A DNA stretch of 64,000 nt, taken from DASRAP01 sp035277145. Its GTDB lineage: Bacteria; Gemmatimonadota; Gemmatimonadetes; Gemmatimonadales; Gemmatimonadaceae. The notes under the pieces were generated by a model. The model saw only the letters and a list, made by a program, of their open reading frames with translations, was not told the origin of the DNA and made no database searches. The position numbers and the translations under genes are program-made. The DNA is taken from positions 1 to 64,000 of the forward strand of contig DATELA010000089.1 of the NCBI GenBank assembly GCA_035277145.1, in the 5' to 3' direction. Below are positions 1-8,154 of the stretch, piece after piece; positions within the stretch are counted from its first letter, which is position 1, and each line of letters starts with the position of its first letter.

Positions 1-23
1 GGGGTGGGGGGTGGGGGTGAGGG
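1..23 (+). other. G-rich tract with G-quadruplex potential
   Basis: Four runs of guanine (4, 6, 5 and 3 bases) are separated by loops of 1, 1 and 3 bases, which fits the usual G-quadruplex pattern on the plus strand. It lies about 50 bases beyond the stop codon of the leftward lipoprotein gene and touches the window edge, so its left boundary and neighbour are unknown. Folding and any role as a transcript end are inference. Confidence 0.5.
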
Positions 24-75
24 AAGGACCACGCGGCTGTCTCCATCGATGCGCGTTCTTTCCTTGATGCCCCAC

Positions 76-570
76 TTAGTTGCTTAGCGCACGGAAGCGC
101 ACCACCGGCGATACGATTGGGAAGTTGGGGTGCGTTAGCCGTGCGAACGCTCTGTAGTCCCCGGGCGAGAGCGGGATCCCTTGCTCCGGGCCATCAACAG
201 CGTAGAGCGACCCACCGCGGAGCGTCATCGCATACACATACGCTGCCCCAGGAGCGATAATCATTGTAACGGGCGAGATCCTGCAGCCGCCCCCAACGCT
301 GCTATAGGGCAGTTCACCGTTCGGCGTTGCGATGTACAGAGAAAGCGCCTGGCAGTTCGGGTAGTCGAACTGAAGCGTCACCGTGTCGATGCCGTCGTTG
401 TGTATTGCAAACACGACCGTAGCCGTGTCGCCGCGGGCAAGCGTTGAGTCGCGGATCGATGCCGTGAAGCGCAGCGATTCGATTTGGTGCGGTCCGACCC
501 ACGGCGCTGTGCTGTCATTGCAGGCCGACAGGGCAAGCAGTACAACGGTACAGAGTGCTGCGCGCTTCAT
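76..570 (-). CDS. putative lipoprotein, BsuPI-like beta-sandwich domain
   Basis: A 164-residue secreted protein. The start at 570 is chosen because a strong ribosome binding site (GGAGAG) lies just upstream and the sequence then begins with a lipoprotein signal, MKRAALCTVVLLALSAC, whose Cys17 would be lipidated. The mature part (IRDSTLARGDTATVVFAIHN and a later LSPGDYRAFARL) looks like the small beta-sandwich of intracellular proteinase inhibitor BsuPI-like domains, in which 'DT-V-L-F' and 'C-L-L-I' strands alternate. It follows a paralogue on the same strand with 59 bases between them, so the two are probably co-transcribed. The BsuPI-like label comes from pattern similarity only; inhibitor activity is not shown. 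Confidence 0.6.
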   Translation of the reverse strand: MKRAALCTVVLLALSACNDSTAPWVGPHQIESLRFTASIRDSTLARGDTATVVFAIHNDGIDTVTLQFDYPNCQALSLYIATPNGELPYSSVGGGCRISPVTMIIAPGAAYVYAMTLRGGSLYAVDGPEQGIPLSPGDYRAFARLTHPNFPIVSPVVRFRALSN

Positions 571-629
571 GATTCTCTCCGGCAAACTCAACTTGCAACT
601 GTGGCGATTCGCGCCGTCGCGAAACCTGC

Positions 630-1118
630 TCACCGAACCGCGAACTCGACAACGGGCGACACCAGCGGATAGTCGCGATGCTGCAGTCGTGCGTAGGCCT
701 TGTACTGTCCCGGCTCCAACGCAAAAAGCCCTTCGTCCGAAGCGCTAGCGGTTCCCCAGACCGGCATGCGTCGCTCGTTGAATTCTCCTGGCGGTATCGT
801 GATGAACGTCAGCATCTGACCACAGCCCCAGCCGCCTCCGCGCGGATACACCAGCTCGTCGTCAGCCGCGGTGATGTACGCGTTGGTTTGACACGTCGTG
901 GAGAACGTCAGCTTTACCGTATCGCGCCCATCGTTGTGCACCTGCACGACCATCTGCGTCGTGTCGCCGATCGCGATCGTTGCGTCGGCAATCGAAGCGG
1001 TGAGCCGAAGCAGAACGGGTCCGCGCTCGCGCACCGCGCTGTCGGGCGCAACGCTCGTGTTGTCGCACGCGGCGAATAGCGCGGCAGTCGCGATCGCCCA
1101 GCGCATCGAATGCTTCAT
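630..1118 (-). CDS. putative lipoprotein, BsuPI-like beta-sandwich domain
   Basis: A 162-residue paralogue of the gene just downstream. The start at 1118 is preferred over a GTG at 1139 because the GGAGCGGGAG stretch upstream serves as its ribosome binding site. The N-terminus carries a short signal ending in FAAC (lipobox-like). The two paralogues share the 'SI-D-T-A-GDT' entry, the 'HNDG-DTV-L-F' core and the end 'YPLVSPVVEF' against 'FPIVSPVVRF', so they arose by tandem duplication. Probable role: an outer-membrane or periplasmic lipoprotein of unknown function. A large hairpin lies upstream, beyond 1276. Confidence 0.6.
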   Translation of the reverse strand: MKHSMRWAIATAALFAACDNTSVAPDSAVRERGPVLLRLTASIADATIAIGDTTQMVVQVHNDGRDTVKLTFSTTCQTNAYITAADDELVYPRGGGWGCGQMLTFITIPPGEFNERRMPVWGTASASDEGLFALEPGQYKAYARLQHRDYPLVSPVVEFAVR

Positions 1119-1275
1119 TGGATTCCGCTCCCGCTCCACAGTAATCCCTACCGTTGCGCGGCGTCGCGGGTCACACGGATGCGAAAACTACTACGTGCAA
1201 TACCGTGAACGCGCAACGCACAAAACCACCCACTGTCAGCGCCGTCGCGCGAGCGCCACAAAATGGTGCACTAAG

Positions 1276-1363
1276 CGAGGGGCAAAGGGGAAGGGAAAGT
1301 CAGAAGCCCAAGGAACGCTCGCAGTCCTTGGGCTTCCGACTTTCCCTTCTGCTTTGCCCCTCG
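1276..1363. repeat. 88-bp hairpin with 39-bp arms
   Basis: Arm 1276-1314 is the reverse complement of 1325-1363 with three mismatches; the loop is 10 bases. One arm is almost pure purine (GAGGGGCAAAG, AAGGGAAAGT). It starts one base past the stop codon of the metalloprotease gene (minus strand), so it could end that transcript. Arms of 39 bp are far longer than normal intrinsic terminators and there is no clear U-run, so a REP/MITE-like element is equally possible. A second hairpin with the shared GGAAGGGAA core lies at 7824-7926. Confidence 0.8.
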
Positions 1364-1364
1364 T

Positions 1365-3959
1365 TTACCGTTCCGCTTCCAGCCCCGCGTTCAGCGCTTT
1401 TTGTATTCTGGCGCGGCTCTCCTCCAGATGCGCGAGCGAATACGTATTGAGTGCTGCCGCCGTCTGTGCAACGCCGAGCCGGCGGTCGAGATCTTTCAGC
1501 TGCCGGCGCGCAACGGCGCGCGCATCGGCCGGCGTGCGGGCAGGCGGTCGCACGATCAACGTCGTCATCTGATCCAGATACGCGCGCTGCAAATCGCGGC
1601 GCACGGGCTCCGCGTTCCGCACCGCCGTCGCGTTCCACACTTCGCTCCACACCGCGCGCGTGAGATCGCCCATGATCTCCGGAATCGACACGATGTTCGC
1701 CGCACCGAACTTGGTTTCGTTGTCGCGAATCATCGACAAACGCAACGGCTGCAGCATGTTGTTCATCACCGTCGTCTGGAACTGCACGGTTTGTTCGTGG
1801 AACGGATAGTCGATGCGACCGTTGAAATCCGTCGTCGATCCCCAGTGTCCCCACCGATTCGCGCCCATGCCTTGCAACAGCGCCGCCGGCACCGTGAGCG
1901 CATCGGGTGCAAACACACGATCGATGATGAAGTCGAGTGCTTCGCGCTGCTTCACGCGCGGAATGTGCTGGAACGGCGGACGTCCGTTCGGATCGCCGGC
2001 GTGATCGCGATTGATGTACTGACCGCCGAGGTATTTCACGGCGGGTGCAACGGCCTGCGCGTACTGACCGCGCAATGACTGGAACGCGCTCGTGAGATCC
2101 GCGGGGCGACGATCGTCGGTGAGCACGGCTTTCGGCAAATCGTTGATCAGCGTGCGAATGATCGTCGTGCGCTGTTTGCCCCACGCGAGTGGGTCGTCAC
2201 TCAGGTCGTACGTGTTGATGCTCGGATCGAGCGCACCTTGCCCGCCAGACTCGGAGTTGGTGCCGTACATGTGCGCTTTCGCCGACGCCTGGCGCGCGAG
2301 CGCGCGCGCGACGCCGGGATCGTCGTTGTACGCGTACGAAATCGCCCAGCGATCGTAGGAGCCGATGCCCGGTGTGTAGTAGTAACCGTTCGGCTGTCCC
2401 TTCGGCGCAACGTTCGGCGTCGGGTATTCCATCACCGAGCTGTACAAGCCGTTCGCGTCCGCAAACGCGCGATCGTTCATTTGCGAAAACGGCGTGCTCG
2501 CGGACGAACGGAAGTTGTGTTGCAAACCGAGTGTATGTCCGACTTCGTGCATGACAACCCACTTCGCGGCTTCGGCCATGTACGACTCCGGCACCGCTTC
2601 TTCGGGCTTGATTTCGCCGCGTGCAATGAGTGCGGCGCGCAAGAATGCGCCTTGCGACGCGAACGTGCTCGCAAAGCCCGCAATCTCGGCGCGATCATCG
2701 TTCTTCATTTCGAATGCGCCAACGCCGAGTGCCTGCTCGAACGATTCCGCGGCGGTGAGCGGGTTCACCACGTTGCGCCACGTGTTCTTGTAATTCGAGA
2801 ACATGCTGGCTTCGAACAGGATATCGGCGTCGAGTGTTTCGCCGGTGCGCGGATCGACAGTCGACGGTCCGATGGCGCCGTAACCGGATTCATCCGACAC
2901 GTTCCAGCGCAGCGTTGCAAAGCGGATGTCATCCGGATCCGCATCGGCGGGAAGATCGAGCGCGCGAATCGCGCCAACCCATCCTGCGGCTTCAAACGCG
3001 GCGTTCCATGCTTCGACGCCGGCTTTCATTGCACCGCGATACGCCGCGGGAACCGTGTTGTCGATGTAGTACGTGATCGGTTGCTTCGGACGATACCGGT
3101 CACCCACGCGTTCGCCGCGTTCCAATCGCCAACGATTCACCATGCGCACGAAGAAGGTGGAATCGTCCTGCGAGAAATCCTTGTGCACGGTGACGAAATT
3201 GCCGACGCGATCATCGCCAATGCGCGGCGTCATCGGATTGTCCGGCAACGCGGCAAGCGTGTAGTGCACCGAGATCGAGATGTACCGGCCGTCGGGAACG
3301 GACGCGAAGTCGACGGCATTGTTTGGTTTGAATGTCAAACGCGCGCGCACGTTGACGTTACGCGGGAATCCTTTGACGGATTCCAGATAGCTGCGGGCGC
3401 GATCGAACGGGACCGGGGGCGGAGTGCCGGGACCTGTTGCGACCGCGGAGCGAACGCGATCGCTGATTTGCGACAGATCCGACACGAACCAATTCGTCAC
3501 GTCGACGAGTGCCGCTGAGTCGTCGCGGAAGGTTTCGATGCGCCCCGACTCGACGACCGACGGACCGAATGTGAGCGCGACCGCGCGCGCTGCCGCCGCG
3601 TCGTTTTTCGCGGTGAAGCGATGCGGCACTTGCAGCAGGAACACCTGCTCGCCGCGACGCTCGAGGCGCATCACGTTCGCTTCGAACAAGTTGAGCATCG
3701 TGCCGCCAAACAAGCCCGACGTGCCGATGCCCTGCGCGAGCTTCATCTCCATCAGGAAATCCTGACCGAAGCGCGCGCGCGGAATGGCGAGCCAGACTTT
3801 GCCGTCCTTCTCGTAAGTATCGATGAAGCCGGGACGATGAATGGCGTCCTTAGTGACTTCGGCGAATGGACGGAGACCGCCGGCGGGGCGAGCAGGGTCC
3901 TGGGCGGCCAGAGGAGCAGAGAGCGAGGAGAGGAGAAGTACGGCAGCGAGAGTACGCAT
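1365..3959 (-). CDS. secreted zinc-dependent metalloprotease, DUF5117/DUF4953 family
   Basis: An 864-residue exported peptidase. The signal peptide is MRTLAAVLLLSSLSAPLAAQ. The N-terminal half (about residues 30-440) matches the DUF5118/DUF5117 layout, with segments such as 'GFIDTYEKDGKVWLAIP' and 'YYIDNTVPAAYRGAMKAGVEAW'. The metzincin-type zinc site HEVGHTLGLQH begins near residue 471, followed by a likely Met-turn 'SVMEYP' near 510; DUF4953-like sequence follows. All three zinc histidines and the catalytic Glu are present. Likely acts in the periplasm or outside the cell on unknown proteins. It is transcribed alone: a 466-base gap rich in repeats lies upstream and a large hairpin lies just after the stop. 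Confidence 0.88.
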   Translation of the reverse strand: MRTLAAVLLLSSLSAPLAAQDPARPAGGLRPFAEVTKDAIHRPGFIDTYEKDGKVWLAIPRARFGQDFLMEMKLAQGIGTSGLFGGTMLNLFEANVMRLERRGEQVFLLQVPHRFTAKNDAAAARAVALTFGPSVVESGRIETFRDDSAALVDVTNWFVSDLSQISDRVRSAVATGPGTPPPVPFDRARSYLESVKGFPRNVNVRARLTFKPNNAVDFASVPDGRYISISVHYTLAALPDNPMTPRIGDDRVGNFVTVHKDFSQDDSTFFVRMVNRWRLERGERVGDRYRPKQPITYYIDNTVPAAYRGAMKAGVEAWNAAFEAAGWVGAIRALDLPADADPDDIRFATLRWNVSDESGYGAIGPSTVDPRTGETLDADILFEASMFSNYKNTWRNVVNPLTAAESFEQALGVGAFEMKNDDRAEIAGFASTFASQGAFLRAALIARGEIKPEEAVPESYMAEAAKWVVMHEVGHTLGLQHNFRSSASTPFSQMNDRAFADANGLYSSVMEYPTPNVAPKGQPNGYYYTPGIGSYDRWAISYAYNDDPGVARALARQASAKAHMYGTNSESGGQGALDPSINTYDLSDDPLAWGKQRTTIIRTLINDLPKAVLTDDRRPADLTSAFQSLRGQYAQAVAPAVKYLGGQYINRDHAGDPNGRPPFQHIPRVKQREALDFIIDRVFAPDALTVPAALLQGMGANRWGHWGSTTDFNGRIDYPFHEQTVQFQTTVMNNMLQPLRLSMIRDNETKFGAANIVSIPEIMGDLTRAVWSEVWNATAVRNAEPVRRDLQRAYLDQMTTLIVRPPARTPADARAVARRQLKDLDRRLGVAQTAAALNTYSLAHLEESRARIQKALNAGLEAER

Positions 3960-3989
3960 GGGCGAACCTCAACGAGTGAAAAGAACGAC

Positions 3990-4101
3990 GGCGTTAACAG
4001 AACTGCGTTATTGGAACGGCGTTATTGGAACGGCGTTATTGGGACGGCGTCATGCGAACGGCGTCAAGCGAAGGGCGTCAAGCGAACGGCGTTACTGCAA
4101 T
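3990..4101. repeat. eight tandem 14-bp repeats
   Basis: Eight consecutive 14-base units with consensus GGCGTTATTGGAAC, drifting to GGCGTCAAGCGAAC at the right end. They begin about 30 bases upstream of the metalloprotease start codon, so they sit in its promoter or leader region. Fourteen bases is not a whole number of codons and no ORF is supported here. The rest of the 466-base gap 3960-4425 holds the 26-bp repeats and the palindrome listed next; I see no gene in it. Confidence 0.85.
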
Positions 4102-4215
4102 GCAGAAGCGAGGGGCGAGGGGTGGTGGGGCGGCGACGTGGGAGCACGGGAGAGTGGAGATACGAGTCGGTTGCTACACCTGGTTGAAAAATGAAAAGCG
4201 ATAATGCCGGGTCGC

Positions 4216-4267
4216 CGACCCGCCACCCCGAGCTCCGAGCGCGACCCGCCACTCCGAGCTCCGAGCA
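4216..4267. repeat. two tandem 26-bp direct repeats
   Basis: Two adjacent 26-base copies beginning CGACCCGCCAC, differing at two positions. They lie between the 14-bp array and the 125-bp palindrome in the same long intergenic gap. No function is evident. Confidence 0.7.
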
Positions 4268-4286
4268 GACTCGTAGAACAGAAACA

Positions 4287-4411
4287 GCGTTTTGGGCCGT
4301 TCGAACTGCGTCGTGAGCCGCAACAAAGAGCGTCTTGGGTAAGTGACCGCGTGGTTGACCCACGACGTCGTTCTCAACGGCCCATGACGTTGTTCATACG
4401 GCCCAAAACGC
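4287..4411. repeat. 125-bp imperfect palindrome
   Basis: The outer 14 bases, GCGTTTTGGGCCGT at 4287-4300, are perfectly complementary to 4398-4411. When the right half is reverse-complemented, similarity continues inward without gaps (GAAC, CGTC, GCCG, then TGGGT) to near the centre, giving arms of about 55-60 bases at very roughly 70% match. It lies 14 bases past the stop of the amidohydrolase gene, so it could act as a transcript end, or be a decayed miniature inverted-repeat element. Confidence 0.7.
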
Positions 4412-4425
4412 AGTTGTCACACAGC

Positions 4426-7400
4426 CTAGTTCTCTGCAAACCATACTCTTCGAGTAACCTGCTTCGGCCACAGTTCATCCAGCGTATTCCCATCGTATAG
4501 TCGTCCGTTCTTCATCACCCACTTAATGCTCATGGTGTTCTTGATGTCATCGAGCGGATTGCGATCGAGCACCTGCAAATCAGCGAGCTTGCCGACTTCG
4601 AGCGAGCCAATGTCCTTCGAGAGTCCGATGGCATCGGCACCGAAAATGGTTGCCACGCGGAGTGCGTCGTGGCGCGGCATGCCGCCGCTCTGAATCATCC
4701 ACAACTCCCAGTGCGCACCCGGCCCATTGAATTGACCGTGCGCACCTAACCCCACGCGCCCGCCGGCCGCCACGATCTTCGCCGCCTGCTCAGCCTGCTG
4801 CCGGAAGAAGAACGTGCTCTGATCGAACCCGTACGGGCGGCGCAGCACTTTGCTGTCGATCACCGAATGCGGAACGAAGCGCCGCACTTTGGGATCGTCG
4901 TGCAACGGATAACTCTGGTAATAGAAGATCTCGCCGAACGGACCGCCGAAGTTCACGATCAATGTCGGCGTGTAGGTCGTTCCACTTTCCGCATGCAATT
5001 GCACGACGTCCTTGTACAGCGGATAAATCGGATACGAATGCTCGTTGCCCGCGTAGCCGTCGAGGATTTGCGTGATGTTCTTCTTGAGATCGAGATAGTT
5101 CTCGTTGGTCGGCGTGATCTTTTGTTCGTTCGCCGCCATGATGATCCACTGACGCACTTTGCGCTCGCCGGCGTCGTATTGCTTGAGCGTCTTCGTGTCG
5201 TAGTACTCGGAGTAGCGCTTCATGATGTCGCGCGTTTGTTCGAGCGTCGTGATGCGATCGGTTGCAAACACGCCGGGGCCAGTGGAGTAAATGCGCGGCC
5301 CGATCATCTGTCCCGTTTCGACCATGTCAGAGTAGGACAGCACATCCGTCGAACCCGTTTGCGGATTGCGCGACGTCGTTGTGCCGAACGCGAGCGTCGC
5401 CCAGTAATTCCACAACTCGGTCTTGTGCTCGCCGCCGTCCTGCCCGCCGTGCCAGTGAATGTCGACGAATCCAGGAATGATGGTTTTGCCTCGCACATCC
5501 ATCGTGCGCGCACCGGCCGGAATCGTGACGCGTCCGCGCGCGCCAACAGCGGCAATACGATTGTCCTTGATGACGATGTCGCCGTTCTCGATGATTTCGT
5601 TGCCTTTCATCGTGATGATGCGCGCGCCGCGCAACACCAGCGTACCCGACGGTTTGTCTTTGGGCAGCGCAATCTTGATTTCGTAATGCTCGGGCTCATA
5701 AATCGGCGGACGTGCGCGCGACGCACTGTCACCCGCTGCGCCACCACGTCCGCCACCTGCGCCGCCACGGCCACCACCTGCTTCTGCGCGCGCGATCGAA
5801 TCCGCGACCGCGGAATCCGCTTTGACGAGATCGTAGCGGAAGAAATGTCTGCCGAGTGAGTAGTGGAACGATTTGCCGTCGGGCGCCCAGCCGAGGAATT
5901 CGCCGGAGATGCGCGTAGCCTGGCGCGCGGGAACCGCGGAGCCGGTTGGCGGATCGACGTTGATGGTCGGCGGAGAATCGCCGGCCATGGGAACGGTGAA
6001 CAGGTAGACGTTGTTGCGAATGCGCGAGATCGCGCGATCGCCGGTTGGTGAAATGACCGCGGTGCCACCGGTAACCGTGAAGTGCGTGCGGCGATCTGTG
6101 CCGTCCCACTTCATTGATGTAGCGCCGAGCCAGATGCGCGTGGAATCGCCGCGCACGAAATACGGCGCGCCACCGCCTCCACCGCCGCCGCCGCGTCCAC
6201 CACCACCACCGTCGCCACCAATGCGGTTCACCGCGCCACCGCCTGCAGGGAACCACACGAGCGACGATGGGCCCGCGTTGATTGCGTCTTCGTAACGCGC
6301 GGCGCGCGGCCCCATTGTCACGACGATGCGCGAACCATTCGGTGAGTAACCGGGGCGCGCGTAGAACGCAGTGCGTTGCGAGACTTGTTGCGGAGCGCCG
6401 CTGCCGTCACCGCGCACGCGCATCAAGTGTCCGCCGGAATCCGTCCACGTGACATACGCGACATACGCGCCATCGGGCGACCACACGGGATCAAACTCAC
6501 CGGCGTTCGCGTTCGTGAGCCGCTTTGGTGTGCCATTCGGAAGATCCATCGTCCGCAAACGGTCGACGGCCGTGAACACCAATCGCTTGCCATCGGGCGA
6601 TGGATGCGCGTCGCGAATTTGCTGCACGATCAGCGACGAATCGTTGATTGGATACTCGAACTTTGTGAGCGGTCCGAGTTTCTGTTCGACGTCGGCGGTG
6701 AAGGGAATTGCCGTCTTCTTTCCCGACGGAACGTCGACGCGCCACATCTTGCCGCGATCGAACATCACCATCGCGGAACCGTCGCGCAGAAATCCGCTGC
6801 CGGGCATCAGGTCGCGCGTCCATCGCGATTCCTGATCGTCGTGCTGTACGTTCTCGAGGAACCAGCGCTCTTCGCCGCTCTCTATTTCGCGAATGCGCAG
6901 GTTCGTCGACGAGTCGTGACGCGTCGCGTAAATGAGATACTTGCCGTCGGGACTGAGCATCGGACGCATCGCGCTGCCGGGCGAACGCGCCGCGACTTCC
7001 GTTGTCATCGTTTCGCGATCGAGCCGGTACATGGTCCACGCGAAACTCGTTTGGTTGTACCCGAACCCGCCCGTGCGCGCAGAGACGTACAAGTAGCGCG
7101 GATCTTTTCCGAACGCGGCGCCGACATAGTTGTTCGGCGGTCCCGCGTCGCCGCGTCCGCCGCCGCCACCCTCGGCCGCGGGGGGTGCGCCGAGCAAGCG
7201 AATGCCGCTGCCGCCGTCCTTATGGAAAAAGTAGAGCTCGTATGTCGATGCAACCGGTGTTGTGGCACGCGAAACGACAACGCCAGAACCATCGGGCGCC
7301 CACACCGGACTCACGTATTGGTTCTTGTCACCGCGCGTGAGTGCGCGCGGATTCGTTCCGTCTGTGTTGATGAGCCACAGGTTCTCACCACCGTTGCGAT

Positions 7401-7746
7401 CGGACGCGAACACGATCGTGCGTCCATCGGGGCTGAAGCGCGGTTGCGCATCGAAGCCGGGGCCGTCGGTGATGCGTTTCGCCTTTCCGCCCGCGATCGG
7501 CAGTGTGTAGAGATCGCCGACGAGATCGAACACGATGGTCTGCCCATCGGGCGATACATCGAGCGACATCCACGTGCCTTCGTCCGTCGTGAACGAGACG
7601 GTGCGCGTGGTCGCCAACGGGAGCGACCCGGCTCGTCCGCCGCCTCCACCGCCCCCGCGGCCGTTCGTCGTGGAGTCCTGGGCGTGGGCCGCGGAGGCCA
7701 GAAAACCCGTAACGAGAGCGAAACTGAGCGCTGCTGACCGGTGCAT
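4426..7746 (-). CDS. secreted beta-propeller amidohydrolase
   Basis: An 1106-residue protein with signal peptide (MHRSAALSFALVTGFLASA). Residues about 40-640 contain repeated TolB/PD40-type propeller blades ('SPDGQTIVFD', 'SPDGRTIVFASDR', 'SPDGKYLIYATR', 'SPDGKRLVFTAVD'). Residues about 690-1100 form an amidohydrolase-family metallohydrolase: the metal-binding 'VDIHWHG' pair is near residue 764, with 'GLGAHGQ' later and a typical 'GSLEVGKLADLQVLD' ending. Several Gly/Arg-rich stretches interrupt it. Propeller-amidohydrolase fusions are known as periplasmic hydrolases or imidazolonepropionase-like proteins; the substrate here is unknown. It is flanked by long hairpin-type repeats on both sides and is probably a single-gene unit. 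Confidence 0.85.
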   Translation of the reverse strand: MHRSAALSFALVTGFLASAAHAQDSTTNGRGGGGGGGRAGSLPLATTRTVSFTTDEGTWMSLDVSPDGQTIVFDLVGDLYTLPIAGGKAKRITDGPGFDAQPRFSPDGRTIVFASDRNGGENLWLINTDGTNPRALTRGDKNQYVSPVWAPDGSGVVVSRATTPVASTYELYFFHKDGGSGIRLLGAPPAAEGGGGGRGDAGPPNNYVGAAFGKDPRYLYVSARTGGFGYNQTSFAWTMYRLDRETMTTEVAARSPGSAMRPMLSPDGKYLIYATRHDSSTNLRIREIESGEERWFLENVQHDDQESRWTRDLMPGSGFLRDGSAMVMFDRGKMWRVDVPSGKKTAIPFTADVEQKLGPLTKFEYPINDSSLIVQQIRDAHPSPDGKRLVFTAVDRLRTMDLPNGTPKRLTNANAGEFDPVWSPDGAYVAYVTWTDSGGHLMRVRGDGSGAPQQVSQRTAFYARPGYSPNGSRIVVTMGPRAARYEDAINAGPSSLVWFPAGGGAVNRIGGDGGGGGRGGGGGGGGAPYFVRGDSTRIWLGATSMKWDGTDRRTHFTVTGGTAVISPTGDRAISRIRNNVYLFTVPMAGDSPPTINVDPPTGSAVPARQATRISGEFLGWAPDGKSFHYSLGRHFFRYDLVKADSAVADSIARAEAGGGRGGAGGGRGGAAGDSASRARPPIYEPEHYEIKIALPKDKPSGTLVLRGARIITMKGNEIIENGDIVIKDNRIAAVGARGRVTIPAGARTMDVRGKTIIPGFVDIHWHGGQDGGEHKTELWNYWATLAFGTTTSRNPQTGSTDVLSYSDMVETGQMIGPRIYSTGPGVFATDRITTLEQTRDIMKRYSEYYDTKTLKQYDAGERKVRQWIIMAANEQKITPTNENYLDLKKNITQILDGYAGNEHSYPIYPLYKDVVQLHAESGTTYTPTLIVNFGGPFGEIFYYQSYPLHDDPKVRRFVPHSVIDSKVLRRPYGFDQSTFFFRQQAEQAAKIVAAGGRVGLGAHGQFNGPGAHWELWMIQSGGMPRHDALRVATIFGADAIGLSKDIGSLEVGKLADLQVLDRNPLDDIKNTMSIKWVMKNGRLYDGNTLDELWPKQVTRRVWFAEN

Positions 7747-7823
7747 CGTAATGTCCTATGACGGTGTCCTCGCCTAAGATTCAACCAGAGTTCGAGACCG
7801 GGAAGAGGTCGCCCGAACGACCT

Positions 7824-7926
7824 AAGGACGGAAGGGAACGTTGAAGTGAGAAGTGGGAAGACACCCGCTTAGGCTGCGGAGGTACCGCCCTTCGCACTTC
7901 TCACTTTATTTTTCCCTTCCGTCTTT
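7824..7926. repeat. 103-bp hairpin with 34-bp arms
   Basis: Arm 7824-7857 is complementary to 7893-7926 except for a short internal mismatch block and a couple of single positions; the loop is 35 bases. It shares the GACGGAAGGGAA and AAGTGAGAAGTG purine-rich style with the hairpin at 1276-1363. It lies between divergent genes, where a terminator is not needed, which favours a mobile palindromic repeat or a regulatory structure. A smaller palindrome, AGGTCG-6-CGACCT, lies immediately left at 7806-7823. Confidence 0.75.
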
Positions 7927-7967
7927 GATCGGTGGCCGTTAAAACCAAAGCGTCAGCGAGAGGTGTT

Positions 7968-8147
7968 ATGGACGATAAGCAGATGCAGAAGCTGATCCGC
8001 CAGAACGCGAAACGCGTGGCGGAAGCGCAGAAGGCGGCGAAGAATCGCGACGGCCGGAAGTTCGATCCGACGTTGCCACCGGCGCAGGACGATGACGACG
8101 TCGAGCGCACGCACTTCTTCAAGGAAATGAAGCGCCGGGAGTTCTAG
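7968..8147 (+). CDS. small hypothetical protein, charged
   Basis: A 59-residue soluble protein, highly charged and rich in Lys, Arg and Asp, with likely N-terminal helix (MDDKQMQKLIRQNAKRVAEA) and acidic 'DDDDVER' stretch. I chose the ATG at 7968 rather than the GTG at 7932 because a GAGAGG ribosome binding site lies just upstream. It converges on the next gene with 7 bases between the stops. No recognised family; function unknown. Confidence 0.55.
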   Translation: MDDKQMQKLIRQNAKRVAEAQKAAKNRDGRKFDPTLPPAQDDDDVERTHFFKEMKRREF

Positions 8148-8154
8148 CCGCGGA

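Noticed and set aside
2238..3518. Long plus-strand ORF opposite the metalloprotease gene
   Set aside because: It is antisense to a gene with clear catalytic motifs, is rich in Arg and His as expected from reverse reading of GC-rich codons, and shows no domain. The same applies to the long ORFs at 6376-7737, 24140-25657, 45048-46385, 48992-50020 and 51308-52546.
3990..4101. CRISPR-like array
   Set aside because: The 14-bp units are directly adjacent without unique spacers, and no cas genes are present.
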